Assembly (NCBI GenBank): GCA_002436085.1
Contig: DIXT01000022.1
Coordinates: 1 to 64,000 of the forward strand
Length of the DNA stretch: 64,000 bases
Reading direction: 5' to 3'
From: Anaerolineaceae bacterium UBA6073
GTDB lineage: Bacteria > Chloroflexota > Anaerolineae > Anaerolineales > Anaerolineaceae
Shown: piece by piece, positions 25,806 to 34,792 of the stretch
How the letters are laid out: each line of letters starts with the position of its first letter
Numbering within the stretch: the stretch's first letter is position 1
Translations under genes and position numbers: made by a program
Notes under the pieces: generated by a model
What the model was told of the DNA's origin: nothing
The model's database searches: none
What the model saw: only the letters and a program-made list of their open reading frames with translations

Positions 25806-27926
25806 ATGGCAAAAAAGCGGGAAAAAAGCAAAAAACCAGCAGGGTTTACGAAAGGCGTTCTGCGCCTGTTAATTCTACTTGTCACCAGCTTGCTAATCTT
25901 TGCCGCCCTTGTTCTGCCGGAGCTAATCAGCCAATCCAATATTCCAACTGGCGTGGGAGAAGCTTCCGCGCAGGAAATTCTCGCCCCCTACTCTATCACA
26001 TTCGAAAGCAAAGTGCTTACCGAACGCGCCCGCATGCAGGCCGCGGCAGCCGTTTCACCTGTGTACTTGCCTGTGGACCCAAGCATTTCCCGCCGTAATT
26101 TCGAGACGCTTAATAGTGTGCTTTACTACATCTCTGCGGTGCGAAAAGACAGTTACGGAACCCAGGAACAAAAGCTAAAAGATCTTGCCGCTATCAGTTC
26201 CATAAAACTGAGCAGCACAGTCGCCGAACAGTTACTGGAGATTGACGATCAAAGCTGGCAGGAAATCGAAACGGAAGCCCGCCGCGTGCTGGAACAGGTC
26301 ATGCGAGACACAATCCGGAATGATAATGTTGCCCAAATCCGCAGCAATCTGCCTGCTGTAATTGATTTTTCGTTCGGGCAGGACGAAGCTCAGATCATTA
26401 TTGCGCTGGTATCGCCGCTGATAACACCAACCAGCCTATTCAGTGAAGAACAAACCAACCTGGCGCGCGAACAAGCCCGGGCAAGCATTGAGCCGATCTC
26501 CCGGCAGATTATCGCCGGAGAAGTCGTCGTGCGCCGCGGTCAAATTATTCGTGAGGAAGATTATGAAGCATTGAACGTTTTTGGTCTGGCAAAACCTGTC
26601 AACCAGACCGACCGAATCATCACCAACGCTGTGCTGACTGGCATCATCGCGGTGATTACCGCGCTCTATTTCATTCGCCGGCAGGACCAGCCCTTCTTCT
26701 CAATTAAAGCCTTGCTGGTCATCGCAAGCATGTTTATCCTTTTCCTCGCCTTGGGGCGCTTCCTGGTAGTCGACCGGACAATTGTTCCGTACCTCTATCC
26801 GGTTGCCGCCTTCGGTCTGACCCTCTCAATTATCTTCAACCTTGAGATTGGCATCGTGATGAGCCTCTTCCTGGCCATTCTGATGGTCTTTGATACCACG
26901 CGCGAGGCTGAGTTAGGCGTTTTCTATCTCATCCCGGCCGTGGTTGGAATGCTGACGATCGGCCGCGCGCGCCGCATCAGCGCCTTTCTTGCCGCAGGGC
27001 TTCTAACCGGTGTGGCCGCCATGGCTGTAGTCGTTGCCTTTCGCCTGGGCGATACCTATACCGATCTGATTGGCCTCACCTCCCTGATGGCATCAGCGCT
27101 CATCAACGGACTGGCATCCGGCAGTTTGGCGCTCCTGCTCCAAAACGTGGTGTCCCAAATCCTGGATGTTCCCACCGCGCTGCAGCTGCTGGACGTCTCC
27201 CGTCCGGACCATCCATTGCTGCAATACATCTTGCGCAACGCTCCCGGGTCTTACCAACACAGCTTGCTGGTATCCAACCTGGCGGAGCAGGCCGCCGAAG
27301 CCATCGGCGCGGACCGCATGCTGGTGCGCGTCGGCGCGCTGTTCCACGACGCTGGCAAAGCTAACAACCCGGCTTTCTTTATCGAAAACCAAATGAAGGG
27401 CAAACTGGATTCCCACGATAACCTCGACCCGGCAACAGCCGCGGCGACCATCATTCAGCATGTGCACGACGGCGTGGCCCTGGCCAAAAAATACCGTCTC
27501 CCCTCGCGCGTGATTGATTTTATTCGCGAACACCACGGCACGATGCTCACGCTTTACCAGTATTCCCAGGCCACAGCCGCAGCGGACGACCCGGAGAGTG
27601 TCAATAAAGCCCTCTTTACCTATCCAGGCCCCAAACCGCAGTCCCGCGAAACTGCCATCCTGATGTTGGCGGACGGCACTGAGGCCCGTTCCCGCTCTGA
27701 GACGCCTCGTTCTGATGATGAAATCCGGGCGCTCATCCGCAAAACCATCGATACGTACAAGAATGAGGGTCAGCTGGATGCCACAGACCTGACCTTGAAA
27801 GATCTGAGCACCATTGAAGAATCTTTCTTCCAAACGCTGCAGCGGTCATATCATCCGCGAATTCAGTACCCGACCCTGAGAACCAACGGAAATGCCGATT
27901 CAAATGAGAGCAATTCCGCTGGGTAA
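25806..27926 (+). CDS. pgpH: 7TM-HD c-di-AMP phosphodiesterase, PgpH type
   Basis: 706 residues. One N-terminal helix, a large extracellular 7TMR-HDED domain (about 40-270, with VVRRGQIIREEDYEAL before the membrane), seven membrane segments (about 280-450), then a cytoplasmic HD phosphohydrolase domain. The HD pair is His514-Asp515 in GALFHDAGKANNPAFF, followed by HVHDGVALAKKYRLP and REHHGTMLTLY. PgpH degrades cyclic di-AMP in Firmicutes; the same role is inferred here. The family motif HDIG reads HDAG. The order yqeY-pgpH-ybeY is a conserved neighbourhood; phoH is missing. Confidence 0.9.
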   Translation: MAKKREKSKKPAGFTKGVLRLLILLVTSLLIFAALVLPELISQSNIPTGVGEASAQEILAPYSITFESKVLTERARMQAAAAVSPVYLPVDPSISRRNFETLNSVLYYISAVRKDSYGTQEQKLKDLAAISSIKLSSTVAEQLLEIDDQSWQEIETEARRVLEQVMRDTIRNDNVAQIRSNLPAVIDFSFGQDEAQIIIALVSPLITPTSLFSEEQTNLAREQARASIEPISRQIIAGEVVVRRGQIIREEDYEALNVFGLAKPVNQTDRIITNAVLTGIIAVITALYFIRRQDQPFFSIKALLVIASMFILFLALGRFLVVDRTIVPYLYPVAAFGLTLSIIFNLEIGIVMSLFLAILMVFDTTREAELGVFYLIPAVVGMLTIGRARRISAFLAAGLLTGVAAMAVVVAFRLGDTYTDLIGLTSLMASALINGLASGSLALLLQNVVSQILDVPTALQLLDVSRPDHPLLQYILRNAPGSYQHSLLVSNLAEQAAEAIGADRMLVRVGALFHDAGKANNPAFFIENQMKGKLDSHDNLDPATAAATIIQHVHDGVALAKKYRLPSRVIDFIREHHGTMLTLYQYSQATAAADDPESVNKALFTYPGPKPQSRETAILMLADGTEARSRSETPRSDDEIRALIRKTIDTYKNEGQLDATDLTLKDLSTIEESFFQTLQRSYHPRIQYPTLRTNGNADSNESNSAG

Positions 27927-27949
27927 GCAACACCTGGAAGGAGCGCCTG

Positions 27950-28411
27950 ATGATTGAATTCCTTATTCCCCGCAAATACCGCGCCAACATTGATACCGAA
28001 CGCCTGCTGCTTGCCTATGAAAAATCAGCGAGGAAGCTGGACAGGCATTCTGAGGACTCTGTGACCCTGAAAATCACAGATAATGCTGGCATCCGGAAGC
28101 TCAACAAAGCCTATCGCGGAATGGACGAACCCACCGATGTGCTCTCCTTTGAAAATGACTTCGTGGACCTGGAAACAGGCCGGCGTTTCATCGGCGACAT
28201 CGTCATTTCCATGGAGAAAGCCAGCTCTCAGGCGGAAGAACGCGGTTTCAGCCTTCAGCAGGAATTGGAAATGCTCTTTGTGCATGCCGTCCTGCACCTG
28301 AACGGTTATGACCACATGGAAGCAGCGGAGCTGGAAGAGATGAGCAGCCTGCAGGACGAAATCCTGAAGGAAATTAGCAACCCTGTGCGCGGGAGCATCA
28401 GCCATGACTGA
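27950..28411 (+). CDS. ybeY: Endoribonuclease YbeY
   Basis: 153 residues. The zinc motif HAVLHLNGYDH (HX3HX5H) near the C-terminus, the YRGMDEPTDVLSFEND strand and GDIVISMEKA identify the family. YbeY acts in 16S rRNA 3'-end maturation and ribosome quality control. A GGAG ribosome site precedes the ATG. It overlaps the next gene by eight bases. Confidence 0.93.
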   Translation: MIEFLIPRKYRANIDTERLLLAYEKSARKLDRHSEDSVTLKITDNAGIRKLNKAYRGMDEPTDVLSFENDFVDLETGRRFIGDIVISMEKASSQAEERGFSLQQELEMLFVHAVLHLNGYDHMEAAELEEMSSLQDEILKEISNPVRGSISHD

Positions 28412-29225
28412 GACCAACCCGAAAACACGCAAATCACGGGAACTAATAATAGTGATACTATGCATCATCGGCATGCTTATGGCGGCTGCCCTGGCAGGCG
28501 GAGCGCTGGCTGCCCGCTTACCCCTGATCCGGCTTTCGTCAAGGCTCGGCACTTCACTGCAGGAGACCCTGACAACTACGAACAGCGGCTTGATACTCAT
28601 CACCCAGTCGTTGGATGACGTGGAAGCCAGCTTTGACGAGCTGCAAAGCTCCCTAAACACTTTGGAAACCTCCGTGGCCGGCTTGTCGCCTTTTCTGCAG
28701 GACCTGAGTGTACTGATTGGCACGGACATGTCCGCGATTGCCTCAGAAGGGGCAACCACGCTGAAATCCGCCTCGGAAAGCTCGAGACTAATCGATTCCA
28801 CGCTGCAATTACTGGCAAGAATCCCCTTGCTCAGGCTGGATTATGTCCCGGAAGTACCACTGCACGAAACGCTTGAAAACTTGTCCGGGGATATGAACCG
28901 CCTTTCGCCGCTCCTGGAAGAAATTACTGCAGACTTGGAGCAATCTGCCGGGGACATTGAACTGCTGGGAAAAGATATCGGAATGCTTTCCGTCCAGACC
29001 GCTGAAATCAAGTCTAGCCTGGCGGATGCCGGTCCGATTTTGGAGAGTTACCAGAAAATTCTTAGCAATGTTCAGGCTGACACGGATTCGCTTTTCACGA
29101 ACTTGCCGGGGTACGTGAACATAGCATGCATCGCGCTTATCTTTTTTGCGCTTTGGGCTTTCCTTAGCCAGCTCATGCGCCTGCTTGAGGGCTTGGAAGC
29201 GCTTAAGTCTGGTAAAATCCGTTAA
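28404..29225 (+). CDS. Two-TM protein with long extracytoplasmic coiled coil
   Basis: 273 residues, not recognised. An N-terminal membrane helix (LIIVILCIIGMLMAAALAGG), a roughly 190-residue helical region rich in heptad Leu and Ser/Asp/Glu, likely coiled coil outside the membrane, and a C-terminal membrane helix (YVNIACIALIFFALWAFL). It overlaps ybeY by eight bases, so it belongs to that operon. The layout recalls methyl-accepting or apolipoprotein-like helical hairpins, but no domain can be named. Confidence 0.7.
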   Translation: MTETNPKTRKSRELIIVILCIIGMLMAAALAGGALAARLPLIRLSSRLGTSLQETLTTTNSGLILITQSLDDVEASFDELQSSLNTLETSVAGLSPFLQDLSVLIGTDMSAIASEGATTLKSASESSRLIDSTLQLLARIPLLRLDYVPEVPLHETLENLSGDMNRLSPLLEEITADLEQSAGDIELLGKDIGMLSVQTAEIKSSLADAGPILESYQKILSNVQADTDSLFTNLPGYVNIACIALIFFALWAFLSQLMRLLEGLEALKSGKIR

Positions 29226-29288
29226 GTTCAACAACTATGCAAGGCCTTATGCCGGTCTTGAAGTAAATAATAAAACTAAGGAGAGTGT

Positions 29289-30215
29289 ATGCACAAAGAT
29301 TTTTTGGACATCATCGATTACAGTCAGGATGAGCTGCAGGAGCTGTTAGACCTTGCTGTGCGGCTTAAGCGGGAGTACCAGGAAGGCGGTAACGAACCCG
29401 TTCTCAAGGGGAAAGTACTGGCGATGATTTTTCAAAAGCCTTCATTGCGCACCAGAGTCAGCTTTGATATGGCCATGCGCCATCTGGGAGGGGATGCTCT
29501 GTACCTTTCCCCCAATGAGATCGGCCTGGGCAAGCGCGAGTCTGTGGCGGATATCGCACGCGTACTGCAAGGTTATGTTCATGGCATTATGGCGCGAGTT
29601 TTTGAGCACCAGCACGTGCTCGAGCTGGCACACTGGGCTAATATTCCGGTCATCAACGGGTTGAGCGACTTCAGCCACCCCTGTCAGGCTCTGGCCGACG
29701 CGCTCATAATCTACGAAACCTTCGGCAAGCTCAAAGGCGTCAACGTGACCTATGTGGGTGACGGCAACAATGTGGCTGTATCCCTCATGCAGATTAGCAC
29801 CAAGATGGGCGCGAATTTCAGCATCGCGAACCCCGAGAACTTTGACATGCCCGGCGCAGCAGTTGAAACCGCCCTGGAAATCGCCCGCGGCAGCGGTTCC
29901 CACCTGAGCTTCCTCAGGGACCCGCACGAAGCGGTCCGCTTCGCCGATGTTATCTACACGGATACCTGGACCAGCATGGGACAGGAAGAAGAAGCTGCCG
30001 AACGCGAACGCGTCTTCCCGCCCTACCAGGTCAATGACCAATTGGTTTCTGAAGCTAATCCAGATGTCATCGTGATGCACTGCCTGCCCGCCCACCGCAA
30101 CCATGAACTCACCGACAGCGTCGCGGATGGACCGCATTCCCGGATTTTCCCGCAGGCGCACAACCGCCTGCACGCTCAAAAAGCGATTCTTTATTCACTA
30201 TTAAGAGGAGAGTAA
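29289..30215 (+). CDS. argF: Ornithine carbamoyltransferase
   Basis: 308 residues. Carbamoyl phosphate site KPSLRTRVSFD (Leu where many have Thr), ornithine-side HPCQALADAL and MHCLPAHR, and the second domain VTYVGDGNNVAVSL. It joins ornithine and carbamoyl phosphate to citrulline, or works in reverse in arginine breakdown. It lies two bases before rocD, an ornithine-degrading gene, which leaves open a catabolic (ArcB-like) role. AAGGAG precedes the ATG. Confidence 0.93.
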   Translation: MHKDFLDIIDYSQDELQELLDLAVRLKREYQEGGNEPVLKGKVLAMIFQKPSLRTRVSFDMAMRHLGGDALYLSPNEIGLGKRESVADIARVLQGYVHGIMARVFEHQHVLELAHWANIPVINGLSDFSHPCQALADALIIYETFGKLKGVNVTYVGDGNNVAVSLMQISTKMGANFSIANPENFDMPGAAVETALEIARGSGSHLSFLRDPHEAVRFADVIYTDTWTSMGQEEEAAERERVFPPYQVNDQLVSEANPDVIVMHCLPAHRNHELTDSVADGPHSRIFPQAHNRLHAQKAILYSLLRGE

Positions 30216-30216
30216 C

Positions 30217-31419
30217 TTGAATTCCCAGGATTTTATCAATCTCGAAGACCAGTACGGCGCGCATAACTACAAACCCTTGGATGTTGTGCTGACCAAAGGT
30301 AAAGGCGTTTGGGTTGAAGACGTCGAAGGCAACCGTTATCTGGACTGCTTAAGCGCGTATTCCGCGCTTAATCAGGGTCACTGCCATCCCAGAATTGTGC
30401 AGGCGATGACAGACCAACTCCAGCGAATCAGCCTGACCTCACGCGCTTTTCGCAATGATAAGCTGGGACTCTTCTACAAGAAGCTCTCGGATATGACAGG
30501 CTACGATATGAGCCTGCCCATGAACAGCGGCGCTGAAGCAGTTGAAACCGCCATCAAAGTCGCCCGGAAATGGGGCTACGCCGTCAAGGGCATCCCCAAG
30601 TATGAGGCTGAAATCATCGTGGCGGCCGGCAATTTCCACGGACGTACGGTGACGATTGTATCGTTCTCCACCGAACCCCTGTACAAGGACGCGTTCGGGC
30701 CGTTCACGCCCGGCTTCAAGGTCATTCCGTTCGGAGACCTGGCCGCGCTGGAAGCCGCTATCGGCCCCAACACCGCCGCGGTGATGCTGGAACCCATCCA
30801 GGGTGAAAACGGCGTCATCATTCCGCCGGAAGGTTATCTGCATGGAGCGGCGGAACTCTGCAAGCAAAATAACGTCCTCTTCATCGCCGATGAAATCCAG
30901 ACGGGTCTGGGGCGCACGGGCAAACTTTTCGCGTCCGATTATGAAGACGTCCGCCCGGACATAACCATCATCGGCAAAGCGCTCTCGGGCGGCATGTACC
31001 CTGTCTCTGCCGTGCTGGCAGACAAAGATATTCTCGGGCTGATTGAGCCCTCAGAACACGGCTCCACTTTCGGCGGCAGCCCCCTGGCCGCCGCGGTTGG
31101 CATTGCCGCGCTGGAAGTCATCCAAGAAGAAAAGCTTCCGGAACGCGCCTTTACGCTTGGCAAGTACTTCATGGACCACCTGAGTGAAATTAACTCTCCG
31201 CTCATTAAGGAAATCCGCGGCAAAGGTCTGCTGATTGGCGTGGAACTGAAACCCGAAGCCGGCGGCGCGCGCCGCTTCTGTGAGTCATTGCAAGGCGAGG
31301 GAATCCTGGCGAAAGAGACGCACATGCATGTGATTCGCTTTGCCCCTCCGCTGGTAATCGACCGGGAGACGCTCGATTGGGCGCTTCCAAAAATTGCCAG
31401 AGTGCTGAGACAGGCTTAG
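30217..31419 (+). CDS. rocD: Ornithine aminotransferase
   Basis: 400 residues, a class III PLP enzyme. The PLP lysine is in IIGKALSGGMYPVSAV; ADEIQTGLGRTGK and MNSGAEAVETAIKVARKWGY are typical of ornithine--oxoacid transaminase, which converts ornithine to glutamate semialdehyde. The start is TTG, two bases after the argF stop, with a strong AGAGGAG ribosome site. Operon with argF and probably pyk. Confidence 0.93.
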   Translation: MNSQDFINLEDQYGAHNYKPLDVVLTKGKGVWVEDVEGNRYLDCLSAYSALNQGHCHPRIVQAMTDQLQRISLTSRAFRNDKLGLFYKKLSDMTGYDMSLPMNSGAEAVETAIKVARKWGYAVKGIPKYEAEIIVAAGNFHGRTVTIVSFSTEPLYKDAFGPFTPGFKVIPFGDLAALEAAIGPNTAAVMLEPIQGENGVIIPPEGYLHGAAELCKQNNVLFIADEIQTGLGRTGKLFASDYEDVRPDITIIGKALSGGMYPVSAVLADKDILGLIEPSEHGSTFGGSPLAAAVGIAALEVIQEEKLPERAFTLGKYFMDHLSEINSPLIKEIRGKGLLIGVELKPEAGGARRFCESLQGEGILAKETHMHVIRFAPPLVIDRETLDWALPKIARVLRQA

Positions 31420-31432
31420 AAAGCAGGTAAGC

Positions 31433-32875
31433 ATGAACAGGTTTGCCAAGATCGTTGCCACGCTTGGTCCAAGCAGTTCGGATGAAAGCACGCTGCGCGA
31501 GCTGATTGAAGCCGGGATGGACGTTGCCCGCCTCAATTTCTCGCACGGTACGCACGAAGACCATGCTGACAAGGTCAAGCTGCTGCGCAAACTATCGGAA
31601 GAGCTTGGCAAACCTGTTTCTATTCTTATGGACCTGCAAGGTCCAAAACTGCGCATCGGCAAACTTGACAAAGACTTCATCACTCTGAAATCCAACCAGG
31701 TGGTCGCCCTCAGCTCCTCCGAAAACCCGGAGAACGTGCGCGAAGGGACCATCTTTATTCCGTTTGACGTCCCCAAACTGCACGAAGCGCTTGTTCCAGG
31801 TAACCACATCCTGATGGACGACGGACAGCTGGAATTCGAAGTCCTCGAGCTGGACGGCGAGAACATTTACGCCCGGGTCATCCTGGGCGGCAACCTGAAA
31901 TCGCACAAAGGCGTGAACCTGCCGGGCTCCAAGCTCGACATTCCCTGCCTGACGCCCAAAGACCTTGAGGATCTGCAGTTCGGGCTTGACCTCGGGGTCG
32001 ACCTGGTTGCGATCTCTTTCGTCAAACAAGCCTCGGACATTCTGACGGTGCGTGAGACCATGCGCGAAATGACCAGCATGCGCCGGCTCCCGCCGATTGT
32101 GGCAAAGCTGGAGCGCCCGGAGGCAATCGCCAACCTGGAGTCTATCATCGACGCGACTGACGGAGTCATGGTTGCCCGCGGTGACCTGGGCGTGGAAATG
32201 TCCCCGGCGGTGGTGCCCTCCGCCCAAAAAGCGATCATCCGGGCTGCCAACCAAAAGGGTAAGTTTGTGATTACTGCCACGCAGATGCTCGAGTCCATGA
32301 TCAATAATCCGCGCCCGACCCGCGCGGAAGCAGCCGATGTCGCCAACGCTATTTTTGACGGCACCGACGCGGTGATGCTCTCCGCGGAATCTGCGGCTGG
32401 CAAATACCCGGTGCAAAGCGTGCGCATGATGGAATCTATCATCAGCGAATCGGAAAAACATCTCAAAGAATGGGGTCACCTCGACAGCGTATTAAGTTCG
32501 GACCAGCTCGATGCGTCTATCCCCATCGTCCGGGCTGCCAAGGACCTGACCGCGGACGCCAAAGTATCCGGTATTGTGGTTTTTACCATCTCAGGCGCCA
32601 GCGCGATGTGGATGTCGAAGGCCAAACCATCTGTTCCCATCTACGCCTTCACGCCTGAAATCCGCACTTACCAATGGCTGGGCATCGCCTGGGGCGTCAC
32701 CCCGCTGCTTGTCCCGCACGCCGACACATTAGAAACCATGATCCGGCATGTTGAAACAGCCATCACCTCCTCAACCCCACTGTGCGCGGGCGATCAGGTC
32801 GTAGTCATCAGCGGCTTCCCGGTTGGGGAATTCGGAAAACCCAACCTGACCCTGCTCTACACCCTGAGAGGCTGA
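31433..32875 (+). CDS. pyk: Pyruvate kinase
   Basis: 480 residues. KIVATLGPSS at the start, GMDVARLNFSHG, the active-site block VMVARGDLGVEM, and TATQMLESMI are all present. The C-terminal domain (about 350-480) is complete. It makes ATP from phosphoenolpyruvate. Because the window also holds ppdK, carbon flow at PEP/pyruvate can use either ATP- or PPi-linked chemistry. It starts 13 bases after rocD. Confidence 0.95.
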   Translation: MNRFAKIVATLGPSSSDESTLRELIEAGMDVARLNFSHGTHEDHADKVKLLRKLSEELGKPVSILMDLQGPKLRIGKLDKDFITLKSNQVVALSSSENPENVREGTIFIPFDVPKLHEALVPGNHILMDDGQLEFEVLELDGENIYARVILGGNLKSHKGVNLPGSKLDIPCLTPKDLEDLQFGLDLGVDLVAISFVKQASDILTVRETMREMTSMRRLPPIVAKLERPEAIANLESIIDATDGVMVARGDLGVEMSPAVVPSAQKAIIRAANQKGKFVITATQMLESMINNPRPTRAEAADVANAIFDGTDAVMLSAESAAGKYPVQSVRMMESIISESEKHLKEWGHLDSVLSSDQLDASIPIVRAAKDLTADAKVSGIVVFTISGASAMWMSKAKPSVPIYAFTPEIRTYQWLGIAWGVTPLLVPHADTLETMIRHVETAITSSTPLCAGDQVVVISGFPVGEFGKPNLTLLYTLRG

Positions 32876-33090
32876 TCAGACGCCGGACAATCACCACCCC
32901 TGCATTATTTGCTACTGACAAACAACGCAGCAACCCGAAAGGCTGTATTATTTGTAGAGAAATCTTTCAAAAATAATTTATAACATACGCACAATCATCA
33001 CAATGGTGTGCGAAATTTAGACTAATATTTTACTTAGCCATTGATTTTTTGCGGTGGCATGATTTCTCGCGAATTATAAAAGAGGTCAAA
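32876..33090. other. Intergenic edge of a second AT-rich island
   Basis: The base composition falls from GC-rich coding to AT-rich sequence here. No terminator for pyk and no clear promoter for the nuclease gene are recognised. Confidence 0.4.
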
Positions 33091-34347
33091 ATGAGCAGAA
33101 AAGCAATTCTGTTGGACGTATTGAAAGAAGTGGTCGCTGATCTTGGTCAGGTTTTCGTAACCAAAGATGTGTCTGAAGATATTCGAATGAAACAAGCTCA
33201 CCTGAATCTTATAGACAACATACAATACCATGGTTTTGTGGGAGGGGCATTAAGCGACCACCGGGCACAGCTTGAGATCGATGAGATCAAAAAACACACT
33301 TCTCGCGGATCTCGTTGGAAAAAAATTGGATTACCTCCTGAAGTTTTTACAAAAAGTCATTCTATTAAAACATCGCAACCAGTCCCAGATCTATTACGAC
33401 AAGGGTTATTAATAAACGAAGAGAGTAATAATTCTGAAATCGGTCCGCAATATGCCCAAGACAATCTGCTAACCAGTAGGATGCGAAAACACCAAAGCTG
33501 GTATCGGGCTCATGAGTTACATCTCCCTTACGGTACAGGACCAGGACCAAATGACACTAATTCTTATGGAAATATGTTGACTAGAGTTGATGGTGAGGCT
33601 GGACGGAATTTTTTGACTACAGAGATATTTGAAGTAGCTTTGGATCGATTAGCTCAGGGCAGCGGTGTTGTGGAAAAATATCGTTTGCTGCATAACATGC
33701 TTTCAAGTCAACCTATGTGCTTTAACTTATTTGGACCTTTGGTGAGAGATCATGAATTGGCGAAAAACCTGTTAGCAACTATCGTTCCAGAAAATTTTTC
33801 GGAAGTAATTCGGGTTGAAATTGAATGGGCTCCCGAACCAGTAACAAACTATCTTAATGACCATACAGCATTTGATGCTTTTATTGAATACTGGACAGAG
33901 GATGGGCAATTGGTAGGATTAGGCATTGAAACTAAGTTAAGCGAGCCTTTTTCCCAAAAGGCATATGACCGTCCTGAGTATCGTCGCTGGATGCAGCATC
34001 CTGACTCTCCATGGAATCCCGATTCTTGGAATAAAGTACAAGCTATTGAACTTAATCAACTCTGGCGAGACCACCTTCTTGCAGTGGCACTACGCTTCCA
34101 ACCTAAGTCAATATATAATTGCGTCCGCTTGATGTTAGTTTATCATCCCGAGGATATGAATAGTGCACGTAATTTTTTGAACTATAAAAACCTATTAAGG
34201 AATAATGACGATTCTATGTTCAGCCTTTCTATTGATCAGATAGTGGATCGTTGGTTATCCGTAGTGGAGAAAGATGAGCACAAAAAATGGCTGAGGTCGT
34301 TCAGAAAAAGGTACATTGAGCTGGATTTAAGTAAGGCTTCAATCTAA
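33091..34347 (+). CDS. PD-(D/E)XK nuclease-like protein (PGN_0703 type)
   Basis: 418 residues. The C-terminal half shows a nuclease core: LNDHTAFDAFIEYW (Asp262) followed by LVGLGIETKLSE, whose E-T-K (Glu280, Lys282) is the ExK part of the PD-(D/E)XK motif, and a basic/aromatic segment YDRPEYRRWM. The layout resembles PGN_0703-like restriction endonucleases; that assignment is from memory. The N-terminal half has no recognised domain. No methyltransferase gene is adjacent, so it is not an ordinary restriction-modification pair. AT-rich codon use differs from pyk and korAB on either side. ATG 33091 is chosen for the AGAGGT site four bases upstream. Confidence 0.65.
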   Translation: MSRKAILLDVLKEVVADLGQVFVTKDVSEDIRMKQAHLNLIDNIQYHGFVGGALSDHRAQLEIDEIKKHTSRGSRWKKIGLPPEVFTKSHSIKTSQPVPDLLRQGLLINEESNNSEIGPQYAQDNLLTSRMRKHQSWYRAHELHLPYGTGPGPNDTNSYGNMLTRVDGEAGRNFLTTEIFEVALDRLAQGSGVVEKYRLLHNMLSSQPMCFNLFGPLVRDHELAKNLLATIVPENFSEVIRVEIEWAPEPVTNYLNDHTAFDAFIEYWTEDGQLVGLGIETKLSEPFSQKAYDRPEYRRWMQHPDSPWNPDSWNKVQAIELNQLWRDHLLAVALRFQPKSIYNCVRLMLVYHPEDMNSARNFLNYKNLLRNNDDSMFSLSIDQIVDRWLSVVEKDEHKKWLRSFRKRYIELDLSKASI

Positions 34348-34379
34348 GGTCTGTTTTTGTATTGTTTCAACCTGTTTGA

Positions 34380-34541
34380 TTGTTTTTTCAGATATGTAGC
34401 AATTTGCAATTTTTACCAGCGCATTTTGACATCGCATTTACCATGGGCAATGGCAGCACCTATGCCACCGGCATCCCGGTGGTGGATTTCGTGGAAGGTA
34501 AAAGCAGCCTCCCTGTTTATCTGAGCCACGCCGAGGATTAA
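34380..34541 (+). pseudogene. Truncated 3' end of an unknown gene
   Basis: An open stretch ending in TAA (34539-34541) encodes a C-terminus reading GNGSTYATGIPVVDFVEGKS then SLPVYLSHAED. The part from about 34420 on is clearly richer in GC than the DNA before it and matches backbone codon use, while the upstream end dissolves into AT-rich sequence. No ribosome site precedes the one internal ATG. It looks like a backbone gene cut off by insertion of the AT-rich island. The family is not recognised. Confidence 0.45.
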
Positions 34542-34660
34542 GTTGCACAGATTGAAAGTTGAATTGCTACCCGATAGACATCCGGAGAAATAACCGGCGC
34601 CAGGACTGCTAATATATTTGGATTAGTGTAAGCACAGCTTGCCTTCCCACGCAGACAATT

Positions 34661-34703
34661 AATAAACGCGAGGCTGTATTTAACCGCCTCGCGTTTATTT
34701 TCA
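34661..34703. terminator. Strong hairpin terminator before korB 3' end
   Basis: AATAAACGCGAGGC (34661-34674) and GCCTCGCGTTTATT (34686-34699) are perfect 14-base arms with an 11-base loop and T-rich flank. It lies between converging transcription units and probably works in both directions. Confidence 0.8.
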
Positions 34704-34792
34704 ATAATTCAAAATCAGAAACAGATACCTAATCCCAAGTATTTCCAAGCAGCGTTTTCTTCAATTTTTTATCCACCCAGCAATCTGCGTTT

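Larger units (their letters stand above)
34348..34792. other. 445-base intergenic region with a gene remnant and a terminator
   Basis: Between the nuclease gene and korB. It contains a short coding remnant (34380-34541) and a strong hairpin (34661-34699), annotated separately. Nothing else is recognised. Confidence 0.7.
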
